DNA from: Nitrososphaerota archaeon
GTDB lineage: Archaea; Thermoproteota; Nitrososphaeria; Nitrososphaerales; UBA183
Assembly: GCA_029784795.1 (NCBI GenBank)
Contig: JAFMAW010000006.1
Location: 1-48,080 of the forward strand
DNA: 48,080 bases
Reading direction: 5' to 3'
Numbering within the stretch: position 1 is the stretch's first letter; every line of letters starts with the position of its first letter. The position numbers and the translations under genes were made by a program. Of this stretch, positions 16,662 through 25,199 are shown in pieces. The notes under the pieces were generated by a model. The model did no database searches. It was given only the letters and a program-made list of their open reading frames with translations, and was not told the DNA's origin.

Positions 16662-16688
16662 GTGATATCCGATAGGTGGCTCCCGACC

Positions 16689-16697
16689 GATAATAAG
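16689..16697 (-). promoter_or_regulatory. TATA box for the small membrane protein gene
   Basis: CTTATTATC on the minus strand, centred about 32 bp before ATG 16661. The leader would be about 5 nt. Confidence 0.5.
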
Positions 16698-16847
16698 CAA
16701 AATGGATTTCCAGTCTATTTGCGTCCCGTTTGCGCCCGCGCCGGCGGCCGACCCCCCCGGCCTGTCAGAAGCAGGGCCCAGGGGCGCGGTCCTTCAGAAA
16801 ACGGGTGAAAAAGATTGATTACGCACTCATATTTCGCCTCCTGCCCG

Positions 16848-16855
16848 CTTATATG
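16848..16855 (+). promoter_or_regulatory. TATA box for the tubulin-like gene cluster
   Basis: CTTATATG is centred 28-29 bp before TTG 16880. It is the only convincing promoter in front of the four tightly packed genes ending at 24268. Confidence 0.6.
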
Positions 16856-16879
16856 TCAGCCCGGGGCGGAGACGAACCG

Positions 16880-17833
16880 TTGCGCGCGTCTTTCAGGGGC
16901 GCAGCCCTAGCCGTGCTCGGGCTGATGCTCGTCGGGGCCTTCGCGGCAGCCGGGAGCGCCGCCGCCCAGTCGACGAACTGGGTGAGCGCCGTGTCGATCA
17001 AGGACCTCACCGGGAACCAGGCGCTCCAGGCGAACTCACCTCTGGTGGCGGGGCACACCTACAACGCTACGGTCACCCTGGCCGTCCCGGTCGGGTCGAC
17101 GGGCTCCGCCTTCAACGTCACGCTAAACGGGGCCCTGGCCCCCAACGGCTCGCAGTACTGGTACCTCCTCACCCCGACGTACGCCGGGTACGACCGCGCC
17201 ACCTTCACGAGCTCCCTCAAGCACGTGGCCTTCAACTGGGAGGAGGGGACCCTGGTCCTTTCCGCCATATTCAAGGTGCCGCTCAACCTCACTACCACGA
17301 CGACGGCCAACGGCCTGACGCTACACCTCGCCAAGCAGGACTTCCCGCTGGTGACCGTCACGGTGAGCGGCGGGACGGTGGGGACCGTGGGCGTCACTGT
17401 GGTCGACCAGTCGATACAGACCTACCTCAGCGACTACCAGGCCGCGTCGACCCTGATCACCTCCGGCCAGGTGAGCCCCGCTTACTCTTCCCTGCTGAAG
17501 GCGGAGCTGGCCCAGGCCCAGTCGATGTACCAGGCCGGGCTGACCGCCCAGGCGACGGCCCTGCTCGGGTCGCTCACCCCCAGCGACCTCCCGTCCCCGC
17601 CCAGCGACGCCTACGTTTCGTACGTCGTGGCGGCCGCGCTCGTGTTCGCCGTCCTGGCTGTCTCCCTCGGCATCCTCTGGGCCAGAGGCAGAGGGAAGTC
17701 CGGCTTCGCCACCGGGCTAATCGACGAGACCAACAGGGAGCTGGCCTCCCTTGAGGTCGTCGCCGGGCGGTACGACAAGGCGCTCGCCGACCAGCTGAAG
17801 GCCCTGAGGGACAAGCTCTCGGAGGCGACCTAG
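16880..17833 (+). CDS. Surface protein with signal peptide, beta domain, one C-terminal span and cytoplasmic helical tail
   Basis: The 317-residue protein starts with TTG at 16880 (leaderless). A signal peptide (residues about 1-29, ending GSAAAQ) leads into a beta-rich Asn/Thr-rich extracellular domain with many N-glycosylation sequons (NATVT, NVTLNG, NLTTT). A helical stalk (about 190-240) and one strong membrane span (VVAAALVFAVLAVSLGILWA, about 251-270) follow. The last 40 or so residues inside the cell are charged and helical (ETNRELASLEVVAGRYDKAL, QLKALRDKL). It is first in the cluster, and its stop TAG is directly followed by the tubulin-like frame. It may couple the outside of the cell to the tubulin-like polymer (inference). 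Confidence 0.7.
   Translation: MRASFRGAALAVLGLMLVGAFAAAGSAAAQSTNWVSAVSIKDLTGNQALQANSPLVAGHTYNATVTLAVPVGSTGSAFNVTLNGALAPNGSQYWYLLTPTYAGYDRATFTSSLKHVAFNWEEGTLVLSAIFKVPLNLTTTTTANGLTLHLAKQDFPLVTVTVSGGTVGTVGVTVVDQSIQTYLSDYQAASTLITSGQVSPAYSSLLKAELAQAQSMYQAGLTAQATALLGSLTPSDLPSPPSDAYVSYVVAAALVFAVLAVSLGILWARGRGKSGFATGLIDETNRELASLEVVAGRYDKALADQLKALRDKLSEAT
17821..17825 (+). promoter_or_regulatory. Shine-Dalgarno site in front of an ACG start
   Basis: GGAGG, complementary to the archaeal 16S 3' end, lies 8 nt before ACG 17834. No ATG, GTG or TTG in any frame exists between here and 17906. Confidence 0.55.
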
Positions 17834-20479
17834 ACGAGCTCCCGGACCTACTCCAGCGTCCACCTCGTCGGCCTCGGCGGGACAGGGACCAACATCATCC
17901 AGTCCTTGGTCGAGAGCGAGCGGCTTTCCAGGCTGCTGGCGTCCGAAGACTTCCACCTCGCCTGCCTCGCGCTGGACGTGGCCGACGGCGACCTCGCCAG
18001 CCTCGACTCGGCGGTCAAGAAGAGGACCGCCCTGCTGCAGAAGGCAGGGGTCTCCGTGGACAGGCTCTGGGTGAAGGGGCTCAACGTGAAGTTCAACTCG
18101 CCGGACGCGCTCTTCGAGTTCATGGAGCGCTACAACACCTACCTCATGAAGGAGGGGGTGGTGGTCAACAGCTACAAGCCGTGGATCAGCTCCTCCATGT
18201 CCATCCCGCCCCTGGCCGGCGGCGTGGGGAGGATGAGGGCCCTCAGCAAGGCGGTCTACGACCTCAACTACTACCACTACATGGAGCTCAACAACGTCCT
18301 GTCGGTCTTCAAGGACAAGGTCCTCACCTCGAAGTTCCAGCCCATAGTCGTGCTCGTCTTCGGGCTCGGCGGCGGGACCGGCTCCGGCATGGTCTTCGAC
18401 TTCGCGAGGCACCTCAGGAAGAAGCTCGGGTCCTCGGTCCCCATAGTGGGGATAGCGGTCCTCCCGTCCACGGCCGACGACCTCCTCGCCCGCGGGCCGG
18501 CCCCGTACTCGTCGCTCATGGAGACGGAGCTCCTCTTCAACAGGCAGCTCAACGAGTCTGTGGTGGAGAAGTTCGGGGAGGCTTACCGCAACCCGTTCAC
18601 ATCGCTCTTCTTCCTCGCCCTGGACCCCGTCTACAACAACAGGAACAGCCTCCTCTCCGCCAGGCAGGAGCTTGACGAGGCGCTCATCGACGTCCTCCAC
18701 ACCTTCATGAACTTCGACCTCGCAGACCTCCTGAGCAGGGTGGGGACCAACAACGACTTCGGCCCCAGCTGGGCCCACTCCATGGCCTACCTCCGCATAC
18801 GCTACCCCGTCCACGACTACGTCGCCTACCTCCACAGGTACCTCCAGCACACCGAGACCGTCGGGGGGTTCATGGGGGCCAAGCGCGACGCCATCGTGAG
18901 GATCAACGGCTTCCTGGCCAACAGGATGGAGCACCTCAGGTCTCTCTTCAGAGACAGCCTCACCAAGATGAACCTCTACAGGCCCGACACCTTCGAGACA
19001 GAGGTGGAGGACGTGGTGAACAGGGCAGGCAAGTACGAGGTGGAACTGAAGAAGCAGATCAAGGGCCTCTCTGACTTCGCAGGCTACTACAACGCGAAGT
19101 GGGAGCGCGCCCTGGCTGCCATGGCGTTCGAGGAGGACACGGTGGAGTACGGCATCGTCCAATTGGTGAGGCAGTGGGAGGCGCAGCTCTCGCAGCTCCC
19201 CAAGACCTACGAGGAGTTCCAGAAGGGGCTGGCGGCCGGCCTCACGGAGCTGGACGAGAGCATGACCGCGGCCAAGCTCCTCACCGCCACCCAGATCCGC
19301 CAGATCAGGGCCTACGTCAACTTCGTCCAGCTCACCAACGACGCGCTCGAGACGCTCAAGCTGTACATCAGGGCCAAGGCACTGGCCGACAACGTGGCCA
19401 TCAGGTACGCCAAGGACGCCACCCCCGAGGGGAAGCGCGCCGCGGCCGTGGGGGAGGCGGAGGTGGTCCCGCTCTTCAAGGCCGCCGGGTACATCCTGAG
19501 CAAGCCAGAGACGGAGGCGAAGGCGTCCGACCAGTACATCCCAGGCATCCGCGTGATCAAGAAGAGCGTGGAGGACAGGTACAAGGACTCCTCCTCCGAG
19601 ACCGAGTCCGTAGAGAGGCTCCTCGCCCAGAAGGAGACGGAGCTCTCCAGGCTCCGGCGGGAGATGGGGAAGGTCAAGATAGACTTCTCCGGAAAGAAGA
19701 AGCTGATGGAGAGGAACCACAAGGCCCTGGAGAACGAGGCCGCCGGGCTCAGGACCAGGCTGACCCAGCTCCGGGAGCAGAACGCGATGTTCGCCAAGGA
19801 GCTAGACATGGTCAAGGAGCTCGAGAAGGGGCTGGAGCTGACCTCGCAGTACCGCAAGGTCCTCAACGCGGTGGCGTCCCAGTCTGCCGAGCTCAACGAG
19901 GCCATGAGCAGGATCACCACCACGGGGAGCTACTACGAGCGGGTGGTCGAGCTGAGCCAGGCCGAGCAGACCAAGATCCTCGGGAAGATCCTCACGGAGC
20001 AGGAGGAGAGCCTGAAGGGGGAGGAGATACTCAAGGAGATACTCGACAGGGACAGGTTCAAGGGGCTGGTGAAGAGCTACCTCAGGGTCTTCGGGCTCCC
20101 GAACTACTCCGGGCTCTCCGACTCGTACAGGACCGACATGATCTGGACCACGGTGGGGATACCCAGGGGGCTCTGGGACCAGGACCTGCAGGGGACCCTC
20201 TCCAGCGTCCTCAACTCGTACTCCAGCGTAGAGGCCAGCAAGAGCATCTCCATCCGCCAGACCCCGCAGCTCGACCCCTGGACCATCACCTTCCTGGTGG
20301 TCCTGGCGAAGGCCAGCGTCGACCAGATCGAAAGCTTCTCCTCCATGAAGAACGACGCCGACGCGGTCAGGAAGTCAGAGAAGGCGCTGTTCAGGAGCTT
20401 CCTCCTCGAGCAGGGGTACAAGTCCATCGACGACCTGGTCTCCGCCGTCGAAGGCGGGGGCTCCAAGCAGGCGAAGTAG
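17834..20479 (+). CDS. Large tubulin/FtsZ-superfamily GTPase with C-terminal coiled coil
   Basis: Starting at ACG 17834 the product is 881 residues. Residues 13-20 are GLGGTGTN (nucleotide-binding T1 loop). GGGTGSG at 179-185 is the tubulin signature (T4). NFDLAD at 293-298 matches the FtsZ T7 catalytic loop NxDxxD. All GTPase elements are therefore present. The GTPase part occupies roughly the first 400 residues. A long coiled coil (about 580-665, ETELSRLRREMGK and so on) and a helical C-terminal domain (about 700-870) follow. Size and layout resemble the poorly studied Tubulin_2-type proteins, not FtsZ or CetZ. The only canonical alternative start, TTG 17906, would delete the T1 loop. The frame is the same as the upstream gene across a TAG, so readthrough is a second possibility. 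Likely a polymer-forming GTPase tied to the membrane proteins beside it. Confidence 0.82.
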   Translation, partial: TSSRTYSSVHLVGLGGTGTNIIQSLVESERLSRLLASEDFHLACLALDVADGDLASLDSAVKKRTALLQKAGVSVDRLWVKGLNVKFNSPDALFEFMERYNTYLMKEGVVVNSYKPWISSSMSIPPLAGGVGRMRALSKAVYDLNYYHYMELNNVLSVFKDKVLTSKFQPIVVLVFGLGGGTGSGMVFDFARHLRKKLGSSVPIVGIAVLPSTADDLLARGPAPYSSLMETELLFNRQLNESVVEKFGEAYRNPFTSLFFLALDPVYNNRNSLLSARQELDEALIDVLHTFMNFDLADLLSRVGTNNDFGPSWAHSMAYLRIRYPVHDYVAYLHRYLQHTETVGGFMGAKRDAIVRINGFLANRMEHLRSLFRDSLTKMNLYRPDTFETEVEDVVNRAGKYEVELKKQIKGLSDFAGYYNAKWERALAAMAFEEDTVEYGIVQLVRQWEAQLSQLPKTYEEFQKGLAAGLTELDESMTAAKLLTATQIRQIRAYVNFVQLTNDALETLKLYIRAKALADNVAIRYAKDATPEGKRAAAVGEAEVVPLFKAAGYILSKPETEAKASDQYIPGIRVIKKSVEDRYKDSSSETESVERLLAQKETELSRLRREMGKVKIDFSGKKKLMERNHKALENEAAGLRTRLTQLREQNAMFAKELDMVKELEKGLELTSQYRKVLNAVASQSAELNEAMSRITTTGSYYERVVELSQAEQTKILGKILTEQEESLKGEEILKEILDRDRFKGLVKSYLRVFGLPNYSGLSDSYRTDMIWTTVGIPRGLWDQDLQGTLSSVLNSYSSVEASKSISIRQTPQLDPWTITFLVVLAKASVDQIESFSSMKNDADAVRKSEKALFRSFLLEQGYKSIDDLVSAVEGGGSKQAK

Positions 20480-20487
20480 GTAAGCCC

Positions 20488-22731
20488 TTGCAGGCCGAGA
20501 CGCCCAGAGAGGTACTGGCCAGGCGGGTCGACAAGTTCACCCACCCGGTCCTCACCGCGGTCTGCGCCGCCCTCTTCTTCTTCATCGTCCCGATGCTCCC
20601 AGGGTCTCCGCTCCTCCCCGCCCTGGTCGGAGTCGGGCTCGGCCTGTACTCGGTCAGGGACGCACGACGGGCGTCCAGGCTGTTCTACCTCCTCGCCTTC
20701 GCCGCGGTGGCCTGGCAGCTGCTCGGCTTCGGCATGGCGTCCTTCGCCCAGACCCCCCTCGGGGGGCTAGCCGCCTTCCTCCTCCTCGTCCCGATGCTGG
20801 TGAACGCCATGAACCCGAGGATGTCGCCGTCGTCCCTCGCCCTCACGCTCCTGGCCGTCGCCCTGATGCTGACCCCGGAGTACGTCTTCTCGGTCCCCCT
20901 GGTGGCTGCGGCCGTGGCCCTGGACGGCCTCTCGGTGGTGGCCTCCACGGTGGTCACCTTCGTACTGGCCCTGGCCCCGTTCCTGTTCATAGAGAACGCC
21001 CTGTACTTCGCCTCCCTCGGGGGGGCCACGGCCCCGCCGGTGGTCTTCGGGGAGCTGACCCTCCTCGCCGACAACCTCAGGCCCGCCCTCCCCGGGCTCA
21101 ACGTCTTCCTCACCGGCATCCCCAAGGATTTCTTCTACGCGAACAGCTCGGCGGTGGCGGCTTTCCTCACCGGCAGGTCCTACCTGATGCTGGTCCCGCT
21201 GGCCGTCTTCGCGCTCGTCTTCGGCGCGTCAGCCTCGGTCGCCGGGGTGCTCACCGCCCTGAAGGACAAGCTGACCGCCTTCGCCCGTCTGTCGAACGCC
21301 CTGAAGACCCTCTGGCCGGTGGTGGTGACGGTCACCATGACGGCCATCTTCGCGGTCCTCCTGGTCCTCCTCTCGTCGGCCAGCGTGGGCGGGTACCAGG
21401 CCCAGCTGGGGGACGTCCCCTTCGCCATCGGGGGGATGGTGGCCGGCGCGGCGGTCATGGGGGGCGCCCTCTCCACCAGGGTCTACCTCGACGAGGGGCT
21501 GAACGCCGCGGTCAGGGCGAGGGAAGGGCTCGGCCTGGCCCTGGGGGAGGCGGAGGGGCTGCTGTCGGGGCTGAAGGAGACCGCCGCCAAGGTCGACGCC
21601 CTGGCGCCGTCCGTCGGGCTGAGGGTGGAGGAAGGGGTCCTGGAGCAGTATTCGTCCTATCTGAGCGACGTCAGGAGGCAGGCCGACGCCTCCGGCGCCG
21701 ACGCCCTCAACACCTGGTCGGGGGAGATCCGGTCGAGGATCGTCCCCACCCTGCAGAGCCTCCCGGAGCAGATCCGCGTGAAGGTGATCAACGAGGTGAC
21801 CTCTGTCTCGTCCCTGGCCGAGTCCCTCAACGGGACCCTGGAGCACCTGGGGGTCGGGGCGAGGTTCCCGACGCTGGGCCACGGGGCGTCAGCCATGGAC
21901 ACCGAGGAGGCGCTGAAGGCCTACGCCCGGCTCGCCCAGGAGCTGAAGACCGAGGTCAAGGGGCTCTACGCGTACTACCTGGAGGCGGCCAAGGCACTTG
22001 ACGCCCTCCTCGACAGGACGGTCTCCGAGCCGCCGGTGGCCCCAGACGTCCTCCTGAGCACCAACGACTACGTCACCGCCATGCGCCTCCTCGGGGAGGA
22101 GTACAGCATGAACCTGAGCGCCCAGTACTCAGACGAGCTCAGGCTGAAGGTAGCCGAGCTGGAAGACAGGCTCCGGAAGAAGTCCGAAGCCCTGGGCGAG
22201 GAGGGGGAGGCCGGGCCCTTCGGCCCCGACGACGCGAAGCCTCTGGAGGCGGCGAAGCTGCTGAAGAAAGTGGACGCGCTGGTGGCCACCCTCAGGGCCG
22301 AGGCGGAGTCGGCCGTGGCAGACTCGACCAGGCTCGCCGAGATGGTCGCGACCCTCATGCCGGCCGCGACCACGGTGCTGAAGTTCGCCACCCTCGCGGA
22401 GCTCGACGCGCTGAAGGACCTGAGGCGGGAGTCGAAGGCGCTGGGCCCGGCCCTCGATGCGGTCTCGCGGTACGTCGCCCGGGCTACCAAGGTCCTGGCC
22501 GCCCACAGGGAGTCCGGGAGGAAGGACGAGGAGAACCTCATAGTCGTCGCCCAGTACCCGCTGGCCTGGAGGGTGATCCACGACATGGCCGCGACGAGGC
22601 CGGTCATCTCCCTGGCCGAACTCCCGTTCCAGCCCGACGCCACGCACCTCTACGCCAGGATATACTCAGCCAACGAGCCTGCCGCCCGCTACGACGAGCA
22701 GGCGGGAGCCATACTGATCACCCATGCCTAG
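20488..22731 (+). CDS. Polytopic membrane protein with long cytoplasmic helical domain (tubulin-cluster partner)
   Basis: The 747-residue protein starts with TTG at 20488, 8 bp after the tubulin-like stop. The first 330 or so residues hold about eight to ten hydrophobic spans, beginning FTHPVLTAVCAALFFFIVPM. One larger hydrophilic loop lies around residues 180-225 (PKDFFYANSS). The remaining 400 residues are helical, Ala/Leu/Glu-rich and heptad-like (AELEDRLRKKSEALGEEGE; LLKKVDALVATLRAEAES), ending in a mixed segment AQYPLAWRVIHDM. No family is recognised. The layout suggests a membrane platform whose cytoplasmic tail binds the tubulin-like protein. The stop overlaps the next gene by 8 nt (ATGCCTAG). 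Confidence 0.75.
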   Translation: MQAETPREVLARRVDKFTHPVLTAVCAALFFFIVPMLPGSPLLPALVGVGLGLYSVRDARRASRLFYLLAFAAVAWQLLGFGMASFAQTPLGGLAAFLLLVPMLVNAMNPRMSPSSLALTLLAVALMLTPEYVFSVPLVAAAVALDGLSVVASTVVTFVLALAPFLFIENALYFASLGGATAPPVVFGELTLLADNLRPALPGLNVFLTGIPKDFFYANSSAVAAFLTGRSYLMLVPLAVFALVFGASASVAGVLTALKDKLTAFARLSNALKTLWPVVVTVTMTAIFAVLLVLLSSASVGGYQAQLGDVPFAIGGMVAGAAVMGGALSTRVYLDEGLNAAVRAREGLGLALGEAEGLLSGLKETAAKVDALAPSVGLRVEEGVLEQYSSYLSDVRRQADASGADALNTWSGEIRSRIVPTLQSLPEQIRVKVINEVTSVSSLAESLNGTLEHLGVGARFPTLGHGASAMDTEEALKAYARLAQELKTEVKGLYAYYLEAAKALDALLDRTVSEPPVAPDVLLSTNDYVTAMRLLGEEYSMNLSAQYSDELRLKVAELEDRLRKKSEALGEEGEAGPFGPDDAKPLEAAKLLKKVDALVATLRAEAESAVADSTRLAEMVATLMPAATTVLKFATLAELDALKDLRRESKALGPALDAVSRYVARATKVLAAHRESGRKDEENLIVVAQYPLAWRVIHDMAATRPVISLAELPFQPDATHLYARIYSANEPAARYDEQAGAILITHA

Positions 22732-24268
22732 GTGCGCCAAGGGACACGAAGCAGGGCTCTCCCTCCTGTGCCCGAGCTGCGGTGCCGCCGTCTCCTTCAG
22801 AGGGGGCATCCAGGCTCTCCTGGACGTCCCGGTCCCAGAGGCCAGGTTCGAGGAGGCTGCGGTCCTCTTCGTCGGGTCGCCTCCGTTCTCGCTCCCGGGG
22901 GTGTACGCGGCCGGGGCGGCTCTGGGGGGCGGGGACGAGGGCGCCAGGGTCTTCCCCGCCGGAGGGATAGAGGGCGGGACCTGGCTCGATTACAACTCGC
23001 GCTACGCCGAGAAGTTCAGGCGCTGGGCCAGGCTCACATGCTTCGCCAGGTCCAGGTACCGCGTCGTCGTCCTGGACACGACCAGCCCGCTGGCGGTCCT
23101 TGCGGTCAACAACCTCCCCCTCCCGGACAGCACGCTGGTCATGGCGACCATACCGGGGGCCAAGGCCACCCCGGTGGCCCAGAACTCGAGCTATGCGGCG
23201 CTGCAGCTTGCCAGGCGCAGGGGGATGCACGTCGTCCTCGCGCTCGACTCCTTCGTAGGGAGGCTCGCGGCCTTCACCGAGGGGAAGGGGCTCTCGACGG
23301 GTCGCAAGGCCTACGAAGAGGTCCTCGCGTACCTCGTCTCCTTCGCCCCGGACGTGGCGGACCTCGTCCAGAAGGACGCGAGGCTGGGGGTCGGCGCGCA
23401 CTTCTATTCCATCCTCCTGTCGGCGTCGGAGAGCGTCTTCAGGAGCGTCGAGGGGGCCCTCGAGGTCCAGCTGACGCAGACGTCCCTGGAGGGGAGCCCG
23501 GAGAAGGTGATCACCGCCCACCTCCTGGCGTCGGCCCCGGCTGAGATGCAGCCGGAGCTGGAGGCTTCCTTCGGGCGTGTCGCCGCCAGGGACGGCTGGA
23601 GCCTCCTCAACGCGGAGCCGAGGGTCAGGGCCAAGCCGGCGGGGCGGGGGCTCTACGACGTCCTCCTCCTATACGGGGTCAAGGAGCCCACCGTCCTTGA
23701 CGCGCTGAGGGCCGGGTACCAGACTGTCGCCTCCACCGCCCCGGAGCTGAGCCTCGAGGGGGGCCTCGTCCCCGTCCGCGAGTCCTCCCCGGACCCTGCG
23801 GTGGATGAGCCGGGGAAGGCCGAGCCCAGGCCCGAGTCGAAGCGCCTCGCCCTGATGGAAGAGTTCGTGGCCGCCAGGGGAGAGGCGGTCGAGCTGGCGC
23901 TGAGGATGAGGTCAGACCCGCGCGACGCGCTCCTGGCCTACAGGGCCGAAGTCCCCGACCAGGGGGACCCGCTGCAGGGGCTCCTGGCCGTCTACAGGGA
24001 CTGGCTCCAGGGGGCCTACGACGAGTTCGCGGCCTCCCTGCCTGAAGCCAACGGGACCGACCCCGGGACCGCGGAGAAGCTCTGCGCCGTGGCCACATGC
24101 ATAGCCGCCGTCCAGGACGCTGTCTTTGCCCACGACGCCGGCGGGGAGGGCAGGGCCCAGAAGCTGCTCGAGGAGCTGGGCGCCCCCCACAGAGACCTCG
24201 AGGGGCTGAGCCTGGCCGCAGCCACGGAGGCCCTGCTGAAGAGCGCCGAGCCCCTGTTCGCCGGGTGA
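22724..24268 (+). CDS. Zinc-ribbon protein with a diverged tubulin-like core
   Basis: The 514-residue protein starts at ATG 22724, inside the end of the previous gene. Cys4, His8, Cys16 and Cys19 (CAKGHEAGLSLLCPSCG) form a small zinc ribbon. The next 300 residues alternate strands and helices like a tubulin fold. PDVADLVQKDARLGVGAHF (from residue 209) lines up with NFDLADLLSRVGTNNDFGPS of the upstream GTPase, including the DxAD core of the T7 loop. The position of the GTP signature instead reads IPGAKATPVAQ, so the Gly-rich T4 motif is lost and GTP hydrolysis is unlikely. The C-terminal 140 residues are helical. I infer a pseudo-GTPase partner or cap for the tubulin-like protein. The fold assignment is tentative. 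Confidence 0.65.
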   Translation: MPRCAKGHEAGLSLLCPSCGAAVSFRGGIQALLDVPVPEARFEEAAVLFVGSPPFSLPGVYAAGAALGGGDEGARVFPAGGIEGGTWLDYNSRYAEKFRRWARLTCFARSRYRVVVLDTTSPLAVLAVNNLPLPDSTLVMATIPGAKATPVAQNSSYAALQLARRRGMHVVLALDSFVGRLAAFTEGKGLSTGRKAYEEVLAYLVSFAPDVADLVQKDARLGVGAHFYSILLSASESVFRSVEGALEVQLTQTSLEGSPEKVITAHLLASAPAEMQPELEASFGRVAARDGWSLLNAEPRVRAKPAGRGLYDVLLLYGVKEPTVLDALRAGYQTVASTAPELSLEGGLVPVRESSPDPAVDEPGKAEPRPESKRLALMEEFVAARGEAVELALRMRSDPRDALLAYRAEVPDQGDPLQGLLAVYRDWLQGAYDEFAASLPEANGTDPGTAEKLCAVATCIAAVQDAVFAHDAGGEGRAQKLLEELGAPHRDLEGLSLAAATEALLKSAEPLFAG

Positions 24269-24279
24269 CCAGGAAAACC

Positions 24280-24287
24280 GCTAAATC
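24280..24287 (+). promoter_or_regulatory. TATA-like box for the small membrane protein at 24314
   Basis: GCTAAATC is centred about 30 bp before TTG 24314, so the two small envelope genes may be transcribed separately from the tubulin-like cluster. Confidence 0.4.
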
Positions 24288-24313
24288 AGGCTAGGCCGCA
24301 GACCCGGGTTCCC

Positions 24314-24538
24314 TTGGACAAGCTCACACGGTACCTGCTGGTCGGCGGTGCCCTCATCGTCCTGGGGGTGGGGCTGCTGGCGCTGAGCGGCATGGGGCTC
24401 CCGTTCCCGGCCTCCGAGAGCACAGGGGTCCTGGGGGCCGTGTCCATGGTGATCGGGATAATCATGGTGGTCGGCGCGCTTTGGATCGACCTCTCGCAGC
24501 TTAACAGGGAGAGGGCGAGGTCGGCCGGCGGACCCTGA
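24314..24538 (+). CDS. Small two-span membrane protein
   Basis: The 74-residue protein starts with TTG at 24314, 45 bp after the zinc-ribbon gene. Two hydrophobic spans (about residues 8-25 and 39-59) are joined by a short loop GLPFPASEST, and the C-terminus is polar and basic (QLNRERARSAGG). No family is recognised. It is followed 10 bp later by a secreted-protein gene on the same strand and may form a unit with it. Confidence 0.55.
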   Translation: MDKLTRYLLVGGALIVLGVGLLALSGMGLPFPASESTGVLGAVSMVIGIIMVVGALWIDLSQLNRERARSAGGP

Positions 24539-24548
24539 GGGGCCGGGG

Positions 24549-25151
24549 ATGGAGACCAGGACGAAGAGGCGCTGGCAGAAGGCAGCGCTGGCCGCGGCGC
24601 TGGTGGCCGTCGTGGCCGTGGTAGGGGCCCTCGAAGCGTTCCCCTTCCAGACCTACGCCTTCCAGGCGCCCGAAGCCGTGGGCTTCTCGGTGTTGACCAA
24701 CTCGACGACCCTCGCTCCGGGGCAGACCCTGGGGCTCGCCATGAAGGACACGAACTACCTCCCGTTCCCCAACTCGCCGAGGTCGCGCTTGGGCATGAAC
24801 CTGAGCTCCGGAGTCTGCGGCCTGCTCTTCCCCTTCGGGGTCGCGGCCTACGCAGGGGACTACTCCCTGGGGAACGTCTCGTCGGCGACCCAGGTCCAGG
24901 TGTTCGACGTCTTCGGCTACTTCCTCTGCCCCCTCATCTCCATAGGCCCCTTCGCCCTCTCCCCCTTCAGGTCGGTGACCAAGACAGCTCACATCGACGG
25001 CTACTGGACCGCAGGCCAGACCCAGGCCCCGGGCGGCGGGTTCAGCGAGGGGGTCTTCCACCCCTTCGCCCCGGGGGAGTACACCCTGGTGGTGGGGGAC
25101 GGGTGGGGGCACACGGCGGTGGTCCACTTCCGTGTGACGGCCGGGACCTGA
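24549..25151 (+). CDS. Membrane-anchored extracellular protein of unknown function
   Basis: The 200-residue protein has a basic N-terminus (METRTKRRWQK) and one hydrophobic segment (about residues 12-29), which is a signal peptide or anchor. The outside domain is rich in aromatic and small residues, contains two Cys (SSGVCGLL, YFLCPLIS) that could pair, and ends in GEYTLVVGDGWGHTAVVHFRV. That ending resembles the last strands of an Ig-like or cupredoxin-like sandwich, but no copper ligand set is evident. It is the last plus-strand gene of this stretch. Any link to the tubulin-like cluster rests only on position. Confidence 0.55.
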   Translation: METRTKRRWQKAALAAALVAVVAVVGALEAFPFQTYAFQAPEAVGFSVLTNSTTLAPGQTLGLAMKDTNYLPFPNSPRSRLGMNLSSGVCGLLFPFGVAAYAGDYSLGNVSSATQVQVFDVFGYFLCPLISIGPFALSPFRSVTKTAHIDGYWTAGQTQAPGGGFSEGVFHPFAPGEYTLVVGDGWGHTAVVHFRVTAGT

Positions 25152-25199
25152 CCGGCCTTGGCTATGGCTCCGGTCCACGCCCTCAGGGCGCCCCGGGGG

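Noticed and set aside
17831..17833. TAG as a pyrrolysine or readthrough codon joining the surface protein and the tubulin-like protein
   Set aside because: Kept only as an alternative. A GGAGG with ideal spacing before ACG 17834 explains the gene start, and there is no sign of pyrrolysine genes in the window.
19099..20487. Long upstream extension of the membrane protein frame
   Set aside because: This part overlaps the tubulin-like gene in another frame and translates to Gly/Arg/Gln-rich nonsense. Protein character begins only at TTG 20488.
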